Notes: generated from the letters alone by a model not told the origin. 64,000 nt of DNA from CAUPWF01 sp963515125 (GCA_052116865.1 JBQKKG010000003.1:1-64000); one strand, 5' to 3'; counted from the first letter of the stretch, positions 52,492 to 62,169 are shown. Numbers and translations are program-made.

Positions 52492-54381
52492 CTATGCTTC
52501 TACATGGATTGCGCCAAATGCACATGCACTTTCACATGCTCCACATTTAATACACTTACTATTGTCAATCACAAATGCTTCTTTTATCTTGCCGCTGATT
52601 GCTCCCACTGGACAATTCCTTGCACATTTCGAACAACCTTTACAACGTTCTTTGCTAATGATAAATTTACGCAGCGCCTGACATGTATGAGACGCACATT
52701 TCTTTTCCACAATATGTTCTATATATTCATCTCTAAATAACTTCATCGTACTTGCTACAGGTAATGCTGCACTCTTTCCAAGTCCGCATAACGCTGTCTC
52801 TGAAATGGTATTAGCAAGTTCTTCTAATATATCCAGATCCTCCATGACACCTTTCCCTGCAACAATTCGTTCTAAAATTTCTAGCATACGCTTTGTTCCT
52901 TCTCGGCAAGGTACACACTTTCCGCAACTTTCATTTTGTGTAAAATTCATGAAAAATCTTGCAACTTCTACCATACATGTATGATGATCCATAACGACCA
53001 AACCGCCAGATCCTATCATAGCACCCATCTTTTTTAAGGAGTCAAAGTCCAAATGAATATCCAAGTGTTGTGTAATTAAACATCCACCAGACGGACCTCC
53101 GATTTGAACTGCTTTAAATTCTCCATCCCCTTTGATACCACCACCAATATCAAATATTACTTCTCGTAGCGTAGTCCCCATAGGTACTTCAATTAATCCC
53201 GTATTTTTTACACTTCCTGTTAATGCAAATGCTTTTGTCCCCGGACTTTTCTCTGGTCCAATTCCTTTGAACCAAGTCGCCCCATTGAGTATAATCATTG
53301 GAACGTTTGCAAATGTCTCAACATTATTTAGTACCGTTGGTTTTGCAAATAACCCTTGCTCCACAGTCCTTGGTGGTTTTACTCGTGGCATTCCTCGATT
53401 ACCCTCTATAGATGCTGTCAGTGCACTACCTTCCCCACAGACAAAGGCTCCTGCTCCTCGATTAATATGAAGTCGAAAGGAGAATTCAGACCCTAAAATA
53501 TGATCTCCCAACAGCCCATACTCTTCTGCTTGCTGAATTGCAACTTTCAAACGATGAATTGCCAGTGGATACTCTGCTCGTACATAAATGTAGCCCTCTT
53601 TGGCACCCACTGCATATGCAGCAATCATCATCCCCTCAATCATTTTATGAGGATCCCCTTCCATAATACTGCGATCCATAAATGCTCCCGGGTCACCTTC
53701 ATCCCCATTGCACACCACATAACGGATCTTCTCTTCCTGTCTAGCGACCTGAGACCACTTATATCCAGTTGTAAATCCACCGCCACCACGGCCACGTAAA
53801 TTTGATTCCATTATCTCATGAATAATACCTTCTGGTTGCAACTCAAAGATGGCTTTTGCAATTGCCTCATATCCCCCTGTTGCTATATATTCTTCAATAT
53901 GTTCTGCATCAATATGCCCGCAATTTTTTAATACTAAACGAGTTTGTTTTTTATAAAATGGTATGTCCTCTTGATTGGGATACTCCATTCCATCTTGTTT
54001 ATAAAGTAAATGTCGAATTAACTCTCCTTGCTCAATGGTTCTATGGAAAATAGGCTCGCAATCTTCTAACCTTACCTTGGTATACAATATACCTTGTGGT
54101 TCTATCCTCATAAGTGGACCCATTTCACAAAAACCATGACATCCACTTTTCTTTATCCCCACCTGTTCCATATCATCATGTGCAATTTCTTCTCCAAATT
54201 CAACTGTTACCTGTTTATTTCTCTTTACAAGTTCGCACATTTTCTCATAGATTTCACCAGAACCTCCTGCTAAGCACCCAGTTCCAGCACAGATGAGAAT
54301 GCGACATTTACTATGCTTCATTACTTGTTGAGACGTGCGACGTACTTCTGTCAATTCTTCCCTATTACATATTTTCTTCAT
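52492..54381 (-). CDS. hndC: NuoF-like NADH-binding hydrogenase subunit (HndC)
   Basis: The 629-residue subunit has an N-terminal thioredoxin-like [2Fe-2S] domain (CAGTGCLAGGS, CHGFCEMGP). The NuoF core carries FMN/NADH motifs (GRGGGGFTTG, CNGDEGDPGAFMDR) and a [4Fe-4S] site (ESCGKCVPCREGTKRM). The C-terminal two-[4Fe-4S] domain is CKGCSKCARNCPVGAI and CIKCGACESACAFGAI. It oxidises or reduces NAD(H) and passes electrons to the H-cluster subunit. It overlaps the NuoE-like gene by one base. Confidence 0.95.
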   Translation of the reverse strand: MKKICNREELTEVRRTSQQVMKHSKCRILICAGTGCLAGGSGEIYEKMCELVKRNKQVTVEFGEEIAHDDMEQVGIKKSGCHGFCEMGPLMRIEPQGILYTKVRLEDCEPIFHRTIEQGELIRHLLYKQDGMEYPNQEDIPFYKKQTRLVLKNCGHIDAEHIEEYIATGGYEAIAKAIFELQPEGIIHEIMESNLRGRGGGGFTTGYKWSQVARQEEKIRYVVCNGDEGDPGAFMDRSIMEGDPHKMIEGMMIAAYAVGAKEGYIYVRAEYPLAIHRLKVAIQQAEEYGLLGDHILGSEFSFRLHINRGAGAFVCGEGSALTASIEGNRGMPRVKPPRTVEQGLFAKPTVLNNVETFANVPMIILNGATWFKGIGPEKSPGTKAFALTGSVKNTGLIEVPMGTTLREVIFDIGGGIKGDGEFKAVQIGGPSGGCLITQHLDIHLDFDSLKKMGAMIGSGGLVVMDHHTCMVEVARFFMNFTQNESCGKCVPCREGTKRMLEILERIVAGKGVMEDLDILEELANTISETALCGLGKSAALPVASTMKLFRDEYIEHIVEKKCASHTCQALRKFIISKERCKGCSKCARNCPVGAISGKIKEAFVIDNSKCIKCGACESACAFGAIHVEA

Positions 54382-54857
54382 TATTCGGCACCTCTCAATT
54401 CTCGAATTAATTCTGTTGCTGCATCAGGAGTCATTGCCGGATACACTTTATCATTTACCGTAAGGACTGGTGCTAATCCACATGCCCCTAGGCAAGAGAC
54501 TGTTTCTAATGTAAAAAGCATATCATCGGTCGTAACCTTCTTTTTGGATAATCCAAGTTCTTCATATAATCGTTCTAAAATTGGAATGGACTTTCGTACA
54601 TGACATGCTGTTCCATCACAAACTTTAATGATATATTTTCCCTTTGGCTCAAAAGAAAAATTTTCATAGAATGTTGCAACACTATATGCTTTGGCTTCGT
54701 TAATACCTAACTTTTTCGCTACGAAACTAAGTAGTTCTGGTGGTAAGTATCTATATTCTGTTTGAATATCTTGAATAATGGGAATGAGAGATGCCTGATC
54801 GGCTCCGTGAGATGCTATAATTTCTTCTGCCCTATCATAATATGCCCGGTCTAACAT
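54381..54857 (-). CDS. hndA: NuoE-like hydrogenase subunit (HndA)
   Basis: The 158-residue subunit has a NuoE/24-kDa fold: helical start (IPIIQDIQTEYRYLPPELLSFVAKKL), VATFYENFSF, and [2Fe-2S] ligands in CDGTACHVRKS and CLGACGLAPVL. It is the first gene of the hydrogenase operon and passes electrons from the NADH-binding subunit. No hndB-like gene is present. GAGGTAC precedes the ATG. Confidence 0.94.
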   Translation of the reverse strand: MLDRAYYDRAEEIIASHGADQASLIPIIQDIQTEYRYLPPELLSFVAKKLGINEAKAYSVATFYENFSFEPKGKYIIKVCDGTACHVRKSIPILERLYEELGLSKKKVTTDDMLFTLETVSCLGACGLAPVLTVNDKVYPAMTPDAATELIRELRGAE

Positions 54858-55031
54858 ATGCGTACCTCCTCGCGCTCAACATAAATTAGTTAAATTTTTA
54901 TCAATCTTTGTTGTCATTATACATAAAGCAGAATCCTAAATCAATACTCATTGATATTTTTTTGTCAATTTGTTGGTTATATACAATTTTTCTTTTTCTT
55001 TTTAGTAGTTCTGCCTATTCAAAATATCTTA

Positions 55032-55069
55032 AAAAGGCACGTATTAGTTTAAACTAATACGTGCCTTTT
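55032..55069. terminator. Perfect palindromic terminator of the cys operon
   Basis: AAAAGGCACGTATTAGTTT and its exact complement form a 38-base palindrome 28 bases after the cysK stop. T-runs are on both sides, so it also isolates the hydrogenase promoter region. Confidence 0.85.
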
Positions 55070-55096
55070 CACTATACTTCAACACAATTCTATTCT

Positions 55097-56026
55097 CTAT
55101 TCAAACAATGGAGTTGACAAATAACGTTCTCCAGTATCTGGTAAAATTGCAACAATTGTTTTTCCCTCATACCTCTCTTTTTTAGCCAATTGGATCGCCG
55201 CATGCAATGCAGCACCAGAACTTATCCCCACAAGAACTCCTTCTCTGTGCGCCAGTAACATTGCTGCCTCGTACGCCTCTTGATTTTCTACCTTTATAAT
55301 CTCATCGTATATTTGAGTATCCAATACACCTGGTATAAATCCTGCACCAATCCCCATCAAACCGTGAGGTCCAGGTTGACCACCAGAAAGCACTGGAGAG
55401 CCAACTGGTTCAACTGCAATTACCTCAATATTTGGATTTTGTTCTTTCAGATACCTACCATTTCCAGTTATGGTACCACCAGTCCCTACCCCCGCTACTA
55501 AAACATCTACATTTCCCATTGTATCTTCCCAAATTTCAGGTCCTGTTGTGCGATAATGGGCATCTGCATTGGCTATATTTTCAAATTGCCCCAAAACCAT
55601 AGAATTCTCGATTGATTTTGAAAGTTCTTCTGCCTTTGCGATGGCACCCTTCATCCCTAACTTTCCTTCCGTCAAGACAATATCTGCGCCATAACCTTTC
55701 AATAGTTTCCTTCGTTCTATGCTCATAGTCTCTGGCATTGTAAAGATTGCTTTATATCCTCGTGCGGCTGCAATGCTCGCGATTCCTATCCCTGTGTTTC
55801 CACTAGTCGGCTCAATAATCGTAGCACCTTGTTGTATTCTTCCTTCCTGCTCCGCAGCATTAATCATGAATAACGCAGCCCTATCTTTTATACTTCCAGC
55901 CGGATTAAAATATTCTAATTTGACTAGCACAGTACCTTTTAATTCTTCCTGTTGTTCAATATTCTGAATCTCAAGTAATGGGGTTCTTCCCACTAATTCT
56001 GTAATACTACGATATACTTTACTCAT
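55097..56026 (-). CDS. cysK: Cysteine synthase (O-acetylserine sulfhydrylase)
   Basis: The 309-residue PLP enzyme makes cysteine from O-acetylserine and sulfide. The Schiff-base lysine is K47 in NPAGSIKDR, and PTSGNTGIG is the substrate-binding loop. GVGTGGTITGNGRYLKE binds the PLP phosphate and GISSGAAL is the cofactor-ring region. It is downstream of metY with a 17-base gap. Confidence 0.96.
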   Translation of the reverse strand: MSKVYRSITELVGRTPLLEIQNIEQQEELKGTVLVKLEYFNPAGSIKDRAALFMINAAEQEGRIQQGATIIEPTSGNTGIGIASIAAARGYKAIFTMPETMSIERRKLLKGYGADIVLTEGKLGMKGAIAKAEELSKSIENSMVLGQFENIANADAHYRTTGPEIWEDTMGNVDVLVAGVGTGGTITGNGRYLKEQNPNIEVIAVEPVGSPVLSGGQPGPHGLMGIGAGFIPGVLDTQIYDEIIKVENQEAYEAAMLLAHREGVLVGISSGAALHAAIQLAKKERYEGKTIVAILPDTGERYLSTPLFE

Positions 56027-56043
56027 ACTATAACCTCCTAAAA

Positions 56044-57333
56044 TTAAATTTTTTTGAATGCCTGTTCTAAATCGTAAATAATATCATCGATGTGTTCGAT
56101 TCCGATCGATAAACGAATGGTATTTGGCTTAATTCCAGAAATTCTTAGCTCCTCTTCATTCATTTGCGAGTGAGTTGTACTTGCCGGATGTATCACTAAC
56201 GACTTTACATCTGCAACATTTGCAAGTAGTGAAAAAATCTGAAGGTGATCAATAAATGCTTTTGCTTCCTTCGCCCCTCCCTTTATCTCAAAAGTAAATA
56301 TGGATGCTCCTCCTCTTTTGAAGTATTTCTCATATAACTTATGATATGGACTTTGAGAGACGGCTGGATGGTTGATCTTTTTAACCTTTTCATGCTTTTC
56401 TAAATATTCTACAACTTTTAACGTATTTTGTATATGACGTTCCACCCTTAATGATAACGTCTCTAACCCTTGTAAAAATAAAAAAGCGTGTAACGGTGCA
56501 ACGGTGGCACCTGTATCTCTTAATATGACTGCTCGAATTCTTGTGACAAATGCAGCCGCTCCAACCGCTTGCACAAAACTTACACCGTGATAGTTCGGAT
56601 CTGGTTCTACCAAATGTGGATATCTTCCTGAGTCTATCCAATCAAACTTACCACTGTCTATGATGACTCCACCTAATGCAGTTCCATGTCCACCAATAAA
56701 TTTTGTTGCCGAATGTACCACAATATCAGCCCCATATTCAATAGGTTTCAATAAATATGGTGTTGCAAATGTACTATCAACAACCAATACAATCTTATGT
56801 CGATGAGCAATTTGTGCAATTTTTTCTATATCTACCAAGTTAGCGTTAGGATTGCCAATAGATTCTATAAAGATTGCCTTTGTATTTTCTCTAATCGCCT
56901 GCTCTACACTCCCCTCTATGTCTGGATCTACAAATGTTGTGGTAATTCCTTGTGTTGGCAATGTATGCGCCAGAAGATTGTAACTTCCTCCGTAAATATA
57001 CCTAGAAGCTATCACATGATCGCCTGCCTTCGCTAAATTTTGAAATGTATACGTTATTGCAGCAGCTCCGGATGCCACAGCCAATGCAGCCACCCCTCCT
57101 TCTAATGCGGCAATTCTTTGCTCAAATACGTCTTGTGTAGTATTCGTAAGTCTACCATATATATTACCTGCTTCTGCAAGACTAAATCTATCAGACGCCT
57201 GTTGACAGTCTCGGAACACATACGATGTCGTCTGATAGATTGGGACAGCCCTTGCACCAGTTGCACAATCTGGCTCTTCTTGGCCCACATGAAGTTGTAA
57301 TGTTTCAAATTGTAACGTTCTTGATTCACTCAT
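56044..57333 (-). CDS. metY: O-acetylhomoserine sulfhydrylase
   Basis: The 429-residue Cys/Met-metabolism PLP enzyme forms homocysteine from O-acetylhomoserine and sulfide. The PLP lysine is K211 in VVHSATKFIGGHG; other blocks are IYGRLTNTTQDVFEQRIAALEGG, ASRYIYGGSYNLL and VVDSTFATPYL, with TIRLSIGIEHIDDI at the C-terminus. Its length and the GARAVPIYQTTSYVF start favour MetY over cystathionine enzymes. The two Rrf2 regulators upstream are likely controllers; half sites GTAGGAATT occur in its leader. Confidence 0.93.
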   Translation of the reverse strand: MSESRTLQFETLQLHVGQEEPDCATGARAVPIYQTTSYVFRDCQQASDRFSLAEAGNIYGRLTNTTQDVFEQRIAALEGGVAALAVASGAAAITYTFQNLAKAGDHVIASRYIYGGSYNLLAHTLPTQGITTTFVDPDIEGSVEQAIRENTKAIFIESIGNPNANLVDIEKIAQIAHRHKIVLVVDSTFATPYLLKPIEYGADIVVHSATKFIGGHGTALGGVIIDSGKFDWIDSGRYPHLVEPDPNYHGVSFVQAVGAAAFVTRIRAVILRDTGATVAPLHAFLFLQGLETLSLRVERHIQNTLKVVEYLEKHEKVKKINHPAVSQSPYHKLYEKYFKRGGASIFTFEIKGGAKEAKAFIDHLQIFSLLANVADVKSLVIHPASTTHSQMNEEELRISGIKPNTIRLSIGIEHIDDIIYDLEQAFKKI

Positions 57334-57430
57334 ATGCGATTCCTCTTCTCTTTCTAATCAACTTTTTAGTTTGCTTATAATACTTATCGTTTTTGTAGGA
57401 ATTAAGGGTAAAAATAGGTAATTTTTTAAA

Positions 57431-57871
57431 TTATATAAAATACATAATATCTTCTATATTGCGTAAATGATTATACTCTGCTACTAATTGCTGTAATGTT
57501 GTGCCTTCTAAAAATTGATTCACCTCTTTGTCAATGCGATCCCAAACTAGCTTTTGTATTGCCATTTTTATATAATCTCCAGAATCCTTACTTTCATCGT
57601 CTGTTATTGTAAAAACTCCTTCTAAGACCTCCAAAATCTCTTTGACTGTAATGCTCTCTGCACCCCTACTAAGAAAATATCCACCATTTGCACCCTTTAC
57701 ACTTTTTACGATATTTGCCTTTCGTAAGCTTCCAAAGACTTGTTCTAAATAATTCAAAGAAATATTTTGGCGATTTGCAATGTGAATCAGCGGAATTGGT
57801 TCTCCCTCTGTTTGAGCTGCTAAATCTACTAAAGCTCTTAGACCATATCTTCCTTTTGTTGATATTTTCAT
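57431..57871 (-). CDS. Rrf2 family regulator, CymR-like
   Basis: The 146-residue protein has the Rrf2 winged helix (MKISTKGRYGLRALVDLAAQ, HIANRQNISLNYLEQVFGSLRKANIVKSVKGANGGYFL) but no Fe-S cysteine cluster. It is of the CymR type, which represses cysteine/methionine synthesis genes. Its position directly in front of metY-cysK supports that role. CymR in Bacillus and Staphylococcus acts with CysK; whether the same holds here is inference. Confidence 0.88.
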   Translation of the reverse strand: MKISTKGRYGLRALVDLAAQTEGEPIPLIHIANRQNISLNYLEQVFGSLRKANIVKSVKGANGGYFLSRGAESITVKEILEVLEGVFTITDDESKDSGDYIKMAIQKLVWDRIDKEVNQFLEGTTLQQLVAEYNHLRNIEDIMYFI

Positions 57872-57956
57872 TTCTCCACCTTATTTCCTACTATAATGAT
57901 ATGTTTTATAATGTATGTTATACTCCTAATCTTTTATCCTGTCAAGTACTTTTAAG

Positions 57957-58376
57957 TTATATTTTATTTACCTCTGCCACAATATCAGCAATCCTAACCT
58001 CTTGCGTAATTTCTAATATTTGATTCCATATCTGTTCCCAGGTTCCCCTTGTAGGACAAGCATCACATTTTATACCACAATTTGTCTCTTTTATAAGACA
58101 TTCTACTGGTGCTAAGTTCCCCTCTACTGACTGCAAAACATCTCTCACAGTGATTTCACTTGAGTCTTTTAGTAAATGATATCCTCCATAAGCACCTCTT
58201 ACGCTTTCTACAATCCCGCCTTGTTTTAATGCTTTCATAATCCGTTCTAAGTACTTTTCTGACAATCCTCTTCTTTTTGCGATATTCCTTAAACTCTCTA
58301 ATTCTCCATCACATGTATGGATTGCTAGATCTGTTACTATCTCTAATGCATAAATTCCTTTTGTTGAAATCCTCAT
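57957..58376 (-). CDS. Rrf2 family regulator with a four-cysteine cluster
   Basis: The 139-residue protein has the Rrf2 HTH (MRISTKGIYALEIVTDLAIH, IVESVRGAYGGYHLLKD) and a cysteine group C93, C100, C104, C107 in CLIKETNCGIKCDACP. This is like the Fe-S-binding region of IscR-type Rrf2 proteins. The ATG at 58376 follows AAAAGGA at proper distance; the one at 58382 abuts it. It precedes the CymR-like gene by about 85 bases in the same direction. An iron-sulfur or redox sensor role is inference. Confidence 0.85.
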   Translation of the reverse strand: MRISTKGIYALEIVTDLAIHTCDGELESLRNIAKRRGLSEKYLERIMKALKQGGIVESVRGAYGGYHLLKDSSEITVRDVLQSVEGNLAPVECLIKETNCGIKCDACPTRGTWEQIWNQILEITQEVRIADIVAEVNKI

Positions 58377-58532
58377 ATACATTCCTTTTCCGACTAACTT
58401 ATTTTCTATTTTTATATATGTTTTCTATGGGTTAACTCTTATGTTACTTGATTTACTATAAGATTACAACATATACTTTGGATATATTTCCCGCTTTTTT
58501 TGTACAATATTGTGAATTTGTGCTGAACACGA

Positions 58533-58561
58533 TTGACATTTATGGTAAAATGTGCTATTCT
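58533..58561 (+). promoter_or_regulatory. Strong promoter of the cold shock gene
   Basis: TTGACA (58533-58538), 17-base spacer and TATTCT (58556-58561). The start codon lies about 67 bases further on, so there is a leader as usual for csp genes; GGAGGT is the ribosome binding site. Confidence 0.75.
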
Positions 58562-58628
58562 TACGAAGTATTATTGATAGAGATAATACATTACTTTATT
58601 ATTATTTATTTTTTATGGAGGTAACAAC

Positions 58629-58829
58629 ATGAGCAAAGGTACAGTAAAATGGTTTAACAACCAAAAAGGTTATGGATTCATTTCTGACGAGTCTGGAAAC
58701 GATGTTTTCGTACACTATTCAGGATTAGCAATGGAAGGATTCAAATCTTTAGAAGAAGGCCAAGAAGTGGAATTTGACGTAACTGAAGGAGCTAAAGGCC
58801 CTCAAGCAATTAATGTAGTAAAACTTTAA
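58629..58829 (+). CDS. cspA: Cold shock protein
   Basis: The 66-residue OB-fold RNA chaperone has both RNA-binding motifs: KGYGFIS (RNP1) and VFVHYSGL (RNP2). It also has the usual MSKGTVKWFNNQ start and GPQAINV end. It is monocistronic, behind a consensus promoter and before a strong terminator. Confidence 0.97.
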   Translation: MSKGTVKWFNNQKGYGFISDESGNDVFVHYSGLAMEGFKSLEEGQEVEFDVTEGAKGPQAINVVKL

Positions 58830-58904
58830 TCAGAATTTTAGATGTACCTTTTATTTATATAAACTCGATTTAATAATTAAAAGCTATACTCAAAAGAACA
58901 TGAT

Positions 58905-58940
58905 TAAAAAAAGAAGCTGTTAAGACAGCTTCTTTTTTTT
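58905..58940 (+). terminator. Terminator of cspA
   Basis: AAGAAGCTGT, TAAG loop, ACAGCTTCTT followed by T-run; the left flank is a run of A. It lies 82 bases after the cspA stop. Confidence 0.85.
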
Positions 58941-59113
58941 ATAATGGAACAACTCGCCATAAAAATGTAATATTAACCCAAAGATAAACATAAGCGGCTA
59001 AGAATTAACTTTTTCTAGAAAACACTTAACAAAAAATGACCTTTTTAAAATATGCTTTTAAAAAGGGGACACTATATTACATATATCATTGTTTATTTTA
59101 GAAAGGAGTTTTT

Positions 59114-60316
59114 ATGAAAACAAAAAAAATAGGACTTGTACCAAAATTAATTATTGGTATCATACTGGGTATCTTCATCGGAAGTTTTGCCCCAGAAATT
59201 ATTGTTCAACTCTTAGTAACATTAAGTAGTATATTTTCAGTCTTTTTGAAATTTGTTATTCCATTTATTATTATTGGTTTTGTAGCTGCCGGTATTGCAG
59301 ATTTGGCTAGCGGTGCGGGTAAATTATTGGGAATAACCGTAGGAATTGCTTATGGCTCAACAATCATTGCTGGTTTCCTTGCATATATTGTTGCCTCTAA
59401 CGTTTTTCCTTATTTTATGGATGCTTCCCAAGTTTCAAAAATCGGAGATCCTGAGGCCGGTATGTTATCACCGATTTTCACAATTCCTTTGGCACCAATG
59501 GTCGAAGTTACTGCCGCAATTGTATTTGCATTTATACTCGGACTAGGTATCTCTGCATTAAGGACTCGAAATATAGGAAGTTCCTTATATGGAGTGGTTC
59601 AAGACTTTCAACAAATTGTTACGCTTACATTATCTACGATTATTATTCCTTTGTTACCGCTGTATATTGCTGGCACATTTGCTAATATCACTTATGCAGG
59701 GCAAGTTTGGAATATTATAAATGTATTTTGGAAAGTATTCTTAATCGTAATTCCTCTCCATTTAATTTATATTACATTACAGTTTTTAGTTGCAGGCGCT
59801 ATTAATAAGAAAAATCCTTTTACTATGTTGAAAAATCAACTTCCAGGATACTTAACTGCTATTGGTACACAATCATCCGCTGCCACCATACCAGTTAATG
59901 TACAGTGTGCAGAAAAGAATGGAACTAGTAAAGAAATTCGAGAATTTACAATTCCTTTGTGTGCTACCATTCATCTATCAGGAAGTATTATTTCTGTTAC
60001 TTCATTTGGTGTAGCTGTATTAATGATGAATGGAATGGATTATGGGATAACAAAGATGTTTCCATTTATACTAATGCTTGGTGTTGCAATGGTTGCCGCT
60101 CCTGGTGCCCCTGGCGGAGCAATTATGAGTGCTCTTCCATTTTTACCAATGATAGGAATTCCTAGCGATGGTGGTCTTGCAAGCCTAATGATTGCCTTAT
60201 ATTTAACGCAAGATAGTTTTGGAACTGCCGCTAATGTCTCCGGTGACAATGCCATTGCAGCAATTATAGATTATTTGAATGACACCTTTATAAAAAAGAA
60301 AGAACATAACGTGTAG
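59114..60316 (+). CDS. Dicarboxylate/amino acid:cation symporter (DAACS)
   Basis: The 400-residue membrane protein has about eight helices and two re-entrant loops. Signatures of the glutamate/dicarboxylate:cation family are SSAATIPVNVQCAE (HP1 serine-rich loop), LCATIHLSGSII (TM7), GAPGGAIMSALPFL (HP2) and ALYLTQDSFGTAANVSGDNAIAAI (TM8, substrate binding). It imports acidic or small neutral amino acids or dicarboxylates with Na+ or H+. The start has GAAAGGAG upstream and the gene stands alone. Confidence 0.92.
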   Translation: MKTKKIGLVPKLIIGIILGIFIGSFAPEIIVQLLVTLSSIFSVFLKFVIPFIIIGFVAAGIADLASGAGKLLGITVGIAYGSTIIAGFLAYIVASNVFPYFMDASQVSKIGDPEAGMLSPIFTIPLAPMVEVTAAIVFAFILGLGISALRTRNIGSSLYGVVQDFQQIVTLTLSTIIIPLLPLYIAGTFANITYAGQVWNIINVFWKVFLIVIPLHLIYITLQFLVAGAINKKNPFTMLKNQLPGYLTAIGTQSSAATIPVNVQCAEKNGTSKEIREFTIPLCATIHLSGSIISVTSFGVAVLMMNGMDYGITKMFPFILMLGVAMVAAPGAPGGAIMSALPFLPMIGIPSDGGLASLMIALYLTQDSFGTAANVSGDNAIAAIIDYLNDTFIKKKEHNV

Positions 60317-60339
60317 CCTACAAAGAGGACATAACCACT

Positions 60340-60375
60340 TTGAGTTAGCATAGACTTTTACCTACGCTAACTCAA
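60340..60375. terminator. Bidirectional terminator between symporter and ACT gene
   Basis: TTGAGTTAGC-A-TAG pairs with CTA-C-GCTAACTCAA, with outer GAGG/CCTC. It sits between the convergent symporter and ACT genes. Confidence 0.75.
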
Positions 60376-60394
60376 AAGGCCCTCTTCCCTATGA

Positions 60395-60826
60395 TTAACA
60401 ATTGGCTCGATAAGCTTCATCTTCACTCCACACATCAAAACCACCGTCTCTTAGCAATTCTATTGCCTTTTCTGGTGATTCCGTTTTCAAGACTGCAGAT
60501 GCATCTTTTCCATTAGCAAATGCATACATATATTCCACATTCACATTTCCATTTACTACCAAATTCATTGCTTCACACAATGACCCTGTAGCATGTGGCA
60601 CGCGAAGGGCTACTACTTCTGTTAGCATAGCCGTAATCCCTGCTTTTTTCAAAACACTTTTCCCTTCTTCTGGATTAGATACAATCATACGAAGCATTCC
60701 ATAGTCTGCAGTATCCGCAAGACTCAATGCAACAATGTTAATATGATGATTGGCTAAGGTACAGAGTACCTCATTTAATCGCCCTTCTCTATTTTCTAAA
60801 AATACAGATAGTTGTTTTATTGTCAT
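60395..60826 (-). CDS. Tandem ACT-domain protein
   Basis: The 143-residue protein has two ACT modules: TIKQLSVFLENREGRLNEVL, then a second one beginning HATGSLCEAMNLVVNGNVNVEYMY. ACT domains bind amino acids and regulate enzymes. It is the last gene of the iorA-iorB-ACT-paaK-ACT operon, and the second ACT protein in it (see 62200-62619), consistent with sensing aromatic amino acids. No catalytic domain is present. Confidence 0.88.
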   Translation of the reverse strand: MTIKQLSVFLENREGRLNEVLCTLANHHINIVALSLADTADYGMLRMIVSNPEEGKSVLKKAGITAMLTEVVALRVPHATGSLCEAMNLVVNGNVNVEYMYAFANGKDASAVLKTESPEKAIELLRDGGFDVWSEDEAYRANC

Positions 60827-60855
60827 ATGAATTCCTCCTTGCTTGATATATATAA

Positions 60856-62169
60856 TTATAGATTTCTATTATCAATCACACGTTTTGCTTTTCCTTCACT
60901 ACGCTCAATGGTCTTTGGCTCCACTAATTTTACCGTCACTCCTACTCCAAGCGCTTGCTTTAATGTGGCAGCAATTTTATTTTTTAATCTATCCAAAGCT
61001 TTAATTTCGTCTGAGAAAAACCTTTCATCCACTTCTACCATTACTGTAAGTGTGTCCATATTATTCTCTCTATCTACGATTAATAAGTAATGTGGAGACA
61101 CTCCATCACCCATACTTAGTAATGCTGTTTCAACTTGCGTTGGGAATACATTCACACCACGTATAACCTTCATGTCATCTGTACGTCCTTTGAACTTGGA
61201 AATTCTAGGAAGGGTTCTTCCACATTCACAAACGCTATAATCAATACTCGTCAAATCCTTAGTTCGATAGCGAAGTAATGGCATAGCCTCTTTATCCAAT
61301 GTAGTAAATACTAATTCTCCTACCTCTCCTTCTGCACATGCTTTGTTGGTATTAGGGTCTAGTATTTCTGGCAAGAAATGATCGTGATGTATATGTAATC
61401 CTTTATGGTGTATACAATCCATAGCTACACCTGGACCCAATATTTCACACAAACCATAGATATCAAAACAATTTATTTTCAAAATATCTTCTATCTGCTT
61501 TCTCATTTCTTCTGTCCATGGTTCTGCTCCGTGAATACCCACTTTTAGTTTCATCTGATCTACTAAACCTGCCTCTTTGATAGACTCAGCCAGATACAGT
61601 GCGTAAGATGGTGTACAAGCAATTGCCGTAGCTCCAAAATCTTCCATACACATCATTTGCCGTTTCGTGTTTCCAGCTGACATTGGAATGGTCATTGCAC
61701 CTAACTCTCTCGCTCCAAAGTCTATTCCTAATCCTCCGGTAAACAAACCATATCCGTAGCAGACATGAATACAATCGTCTGCAGTCAATCCGGCCATAGT
61801 AAGACACCTTGCCACACATTCCCCCCATAGCTTTGTATCATTTTGAGTATAAGAAGCAAGTGTAAGCTTACCAGTTGTACCAGATGACCCCTGTACTCTA
61901 GCAATTTCATTCTTTGGAACAGCTAGTAATCCAAATGGATAGTTGGCCCTTAAGTCTTCTTTCGTAGTAAATGGTAATTTGCTTATGTCTTCTATGTCTT
62001 TAATATCACCAGGTTCTATCCCCAATGCTCTCATTTTACCATTGTAGAATTCTACGTTATGATATATTCTGTCAACTAATCTTACAAGCTTTTCACCTTG
62101 CAATGTCATCATTTCGTCACGACTCATACATTCTACTTGTGGGTCTCTAATGCTCTTTTGTCTCTCCAT
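60856..62169 (-). CDS. paaK: Phenylacetate-CoA ligase-type enzyme
   Basis: The 437-residue AMP-forming ligase has the P-loop SSGTTGKLT, HVCYGYGLFTGGLGIDFG, DIYGLCEILGPGVAMDC and the C-terminal DDMKVIRGVNVFPTQVE and GKAKRVIDNR. It interconverts aryl acetates (phenyl-, indole-, hydroxyphenyl-) with their CoA thioesters. Next to IOR it likely handles the aryl-CoA formed from aromatic 2-oxo acids; direction is inference. Gene order in the operon is conserved in many anaerobes. Confidence 0.93.
   Translation of the reverse strand: MERQKSIRDPQVECMSRDEMMTLQGEKLVRLVDRIYHNVEFYNGKMRALGIEPGDIKDIEDISKLPFTTKEDLRANYPFGLLAVPKNEIARVQGSSGTTGKLTLASYTQNDTKLWGECVARCLTMAGLTADDCIHVCYGYGLFTGGLGIDFGARELGAMTIPMSAGNTKRQMMCMEDFGATAIACTPSYALYLAESIKEAGLVDQMKLKVGIHGAEPWTEEMRKQIEDILKINCFDIYGLCEILGPGVAMDCIHHKGLHIHHDHFLPEILDPNTNKACAEGEVGELVFTTLDKEAMPLLRYRTKDLTSIDYSVCECGRTLPRISKFKGRTDDMKVIRGVNVFPTQVETALLSMGDGVSPHYLLIVDRENNMDTLTVMVEVDERFFSDEIKALDRLKNKIAATLKQALGVGVTVKLVEPKTIERSEGKAKRVIDNRNL

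Noticed and set aside
57334..57430. Possible SAM (S-box) riboswitch before metY
   Set aside because: The 97-base interval is too short and AT-rich, without the S-box core; a terminator is also missing.
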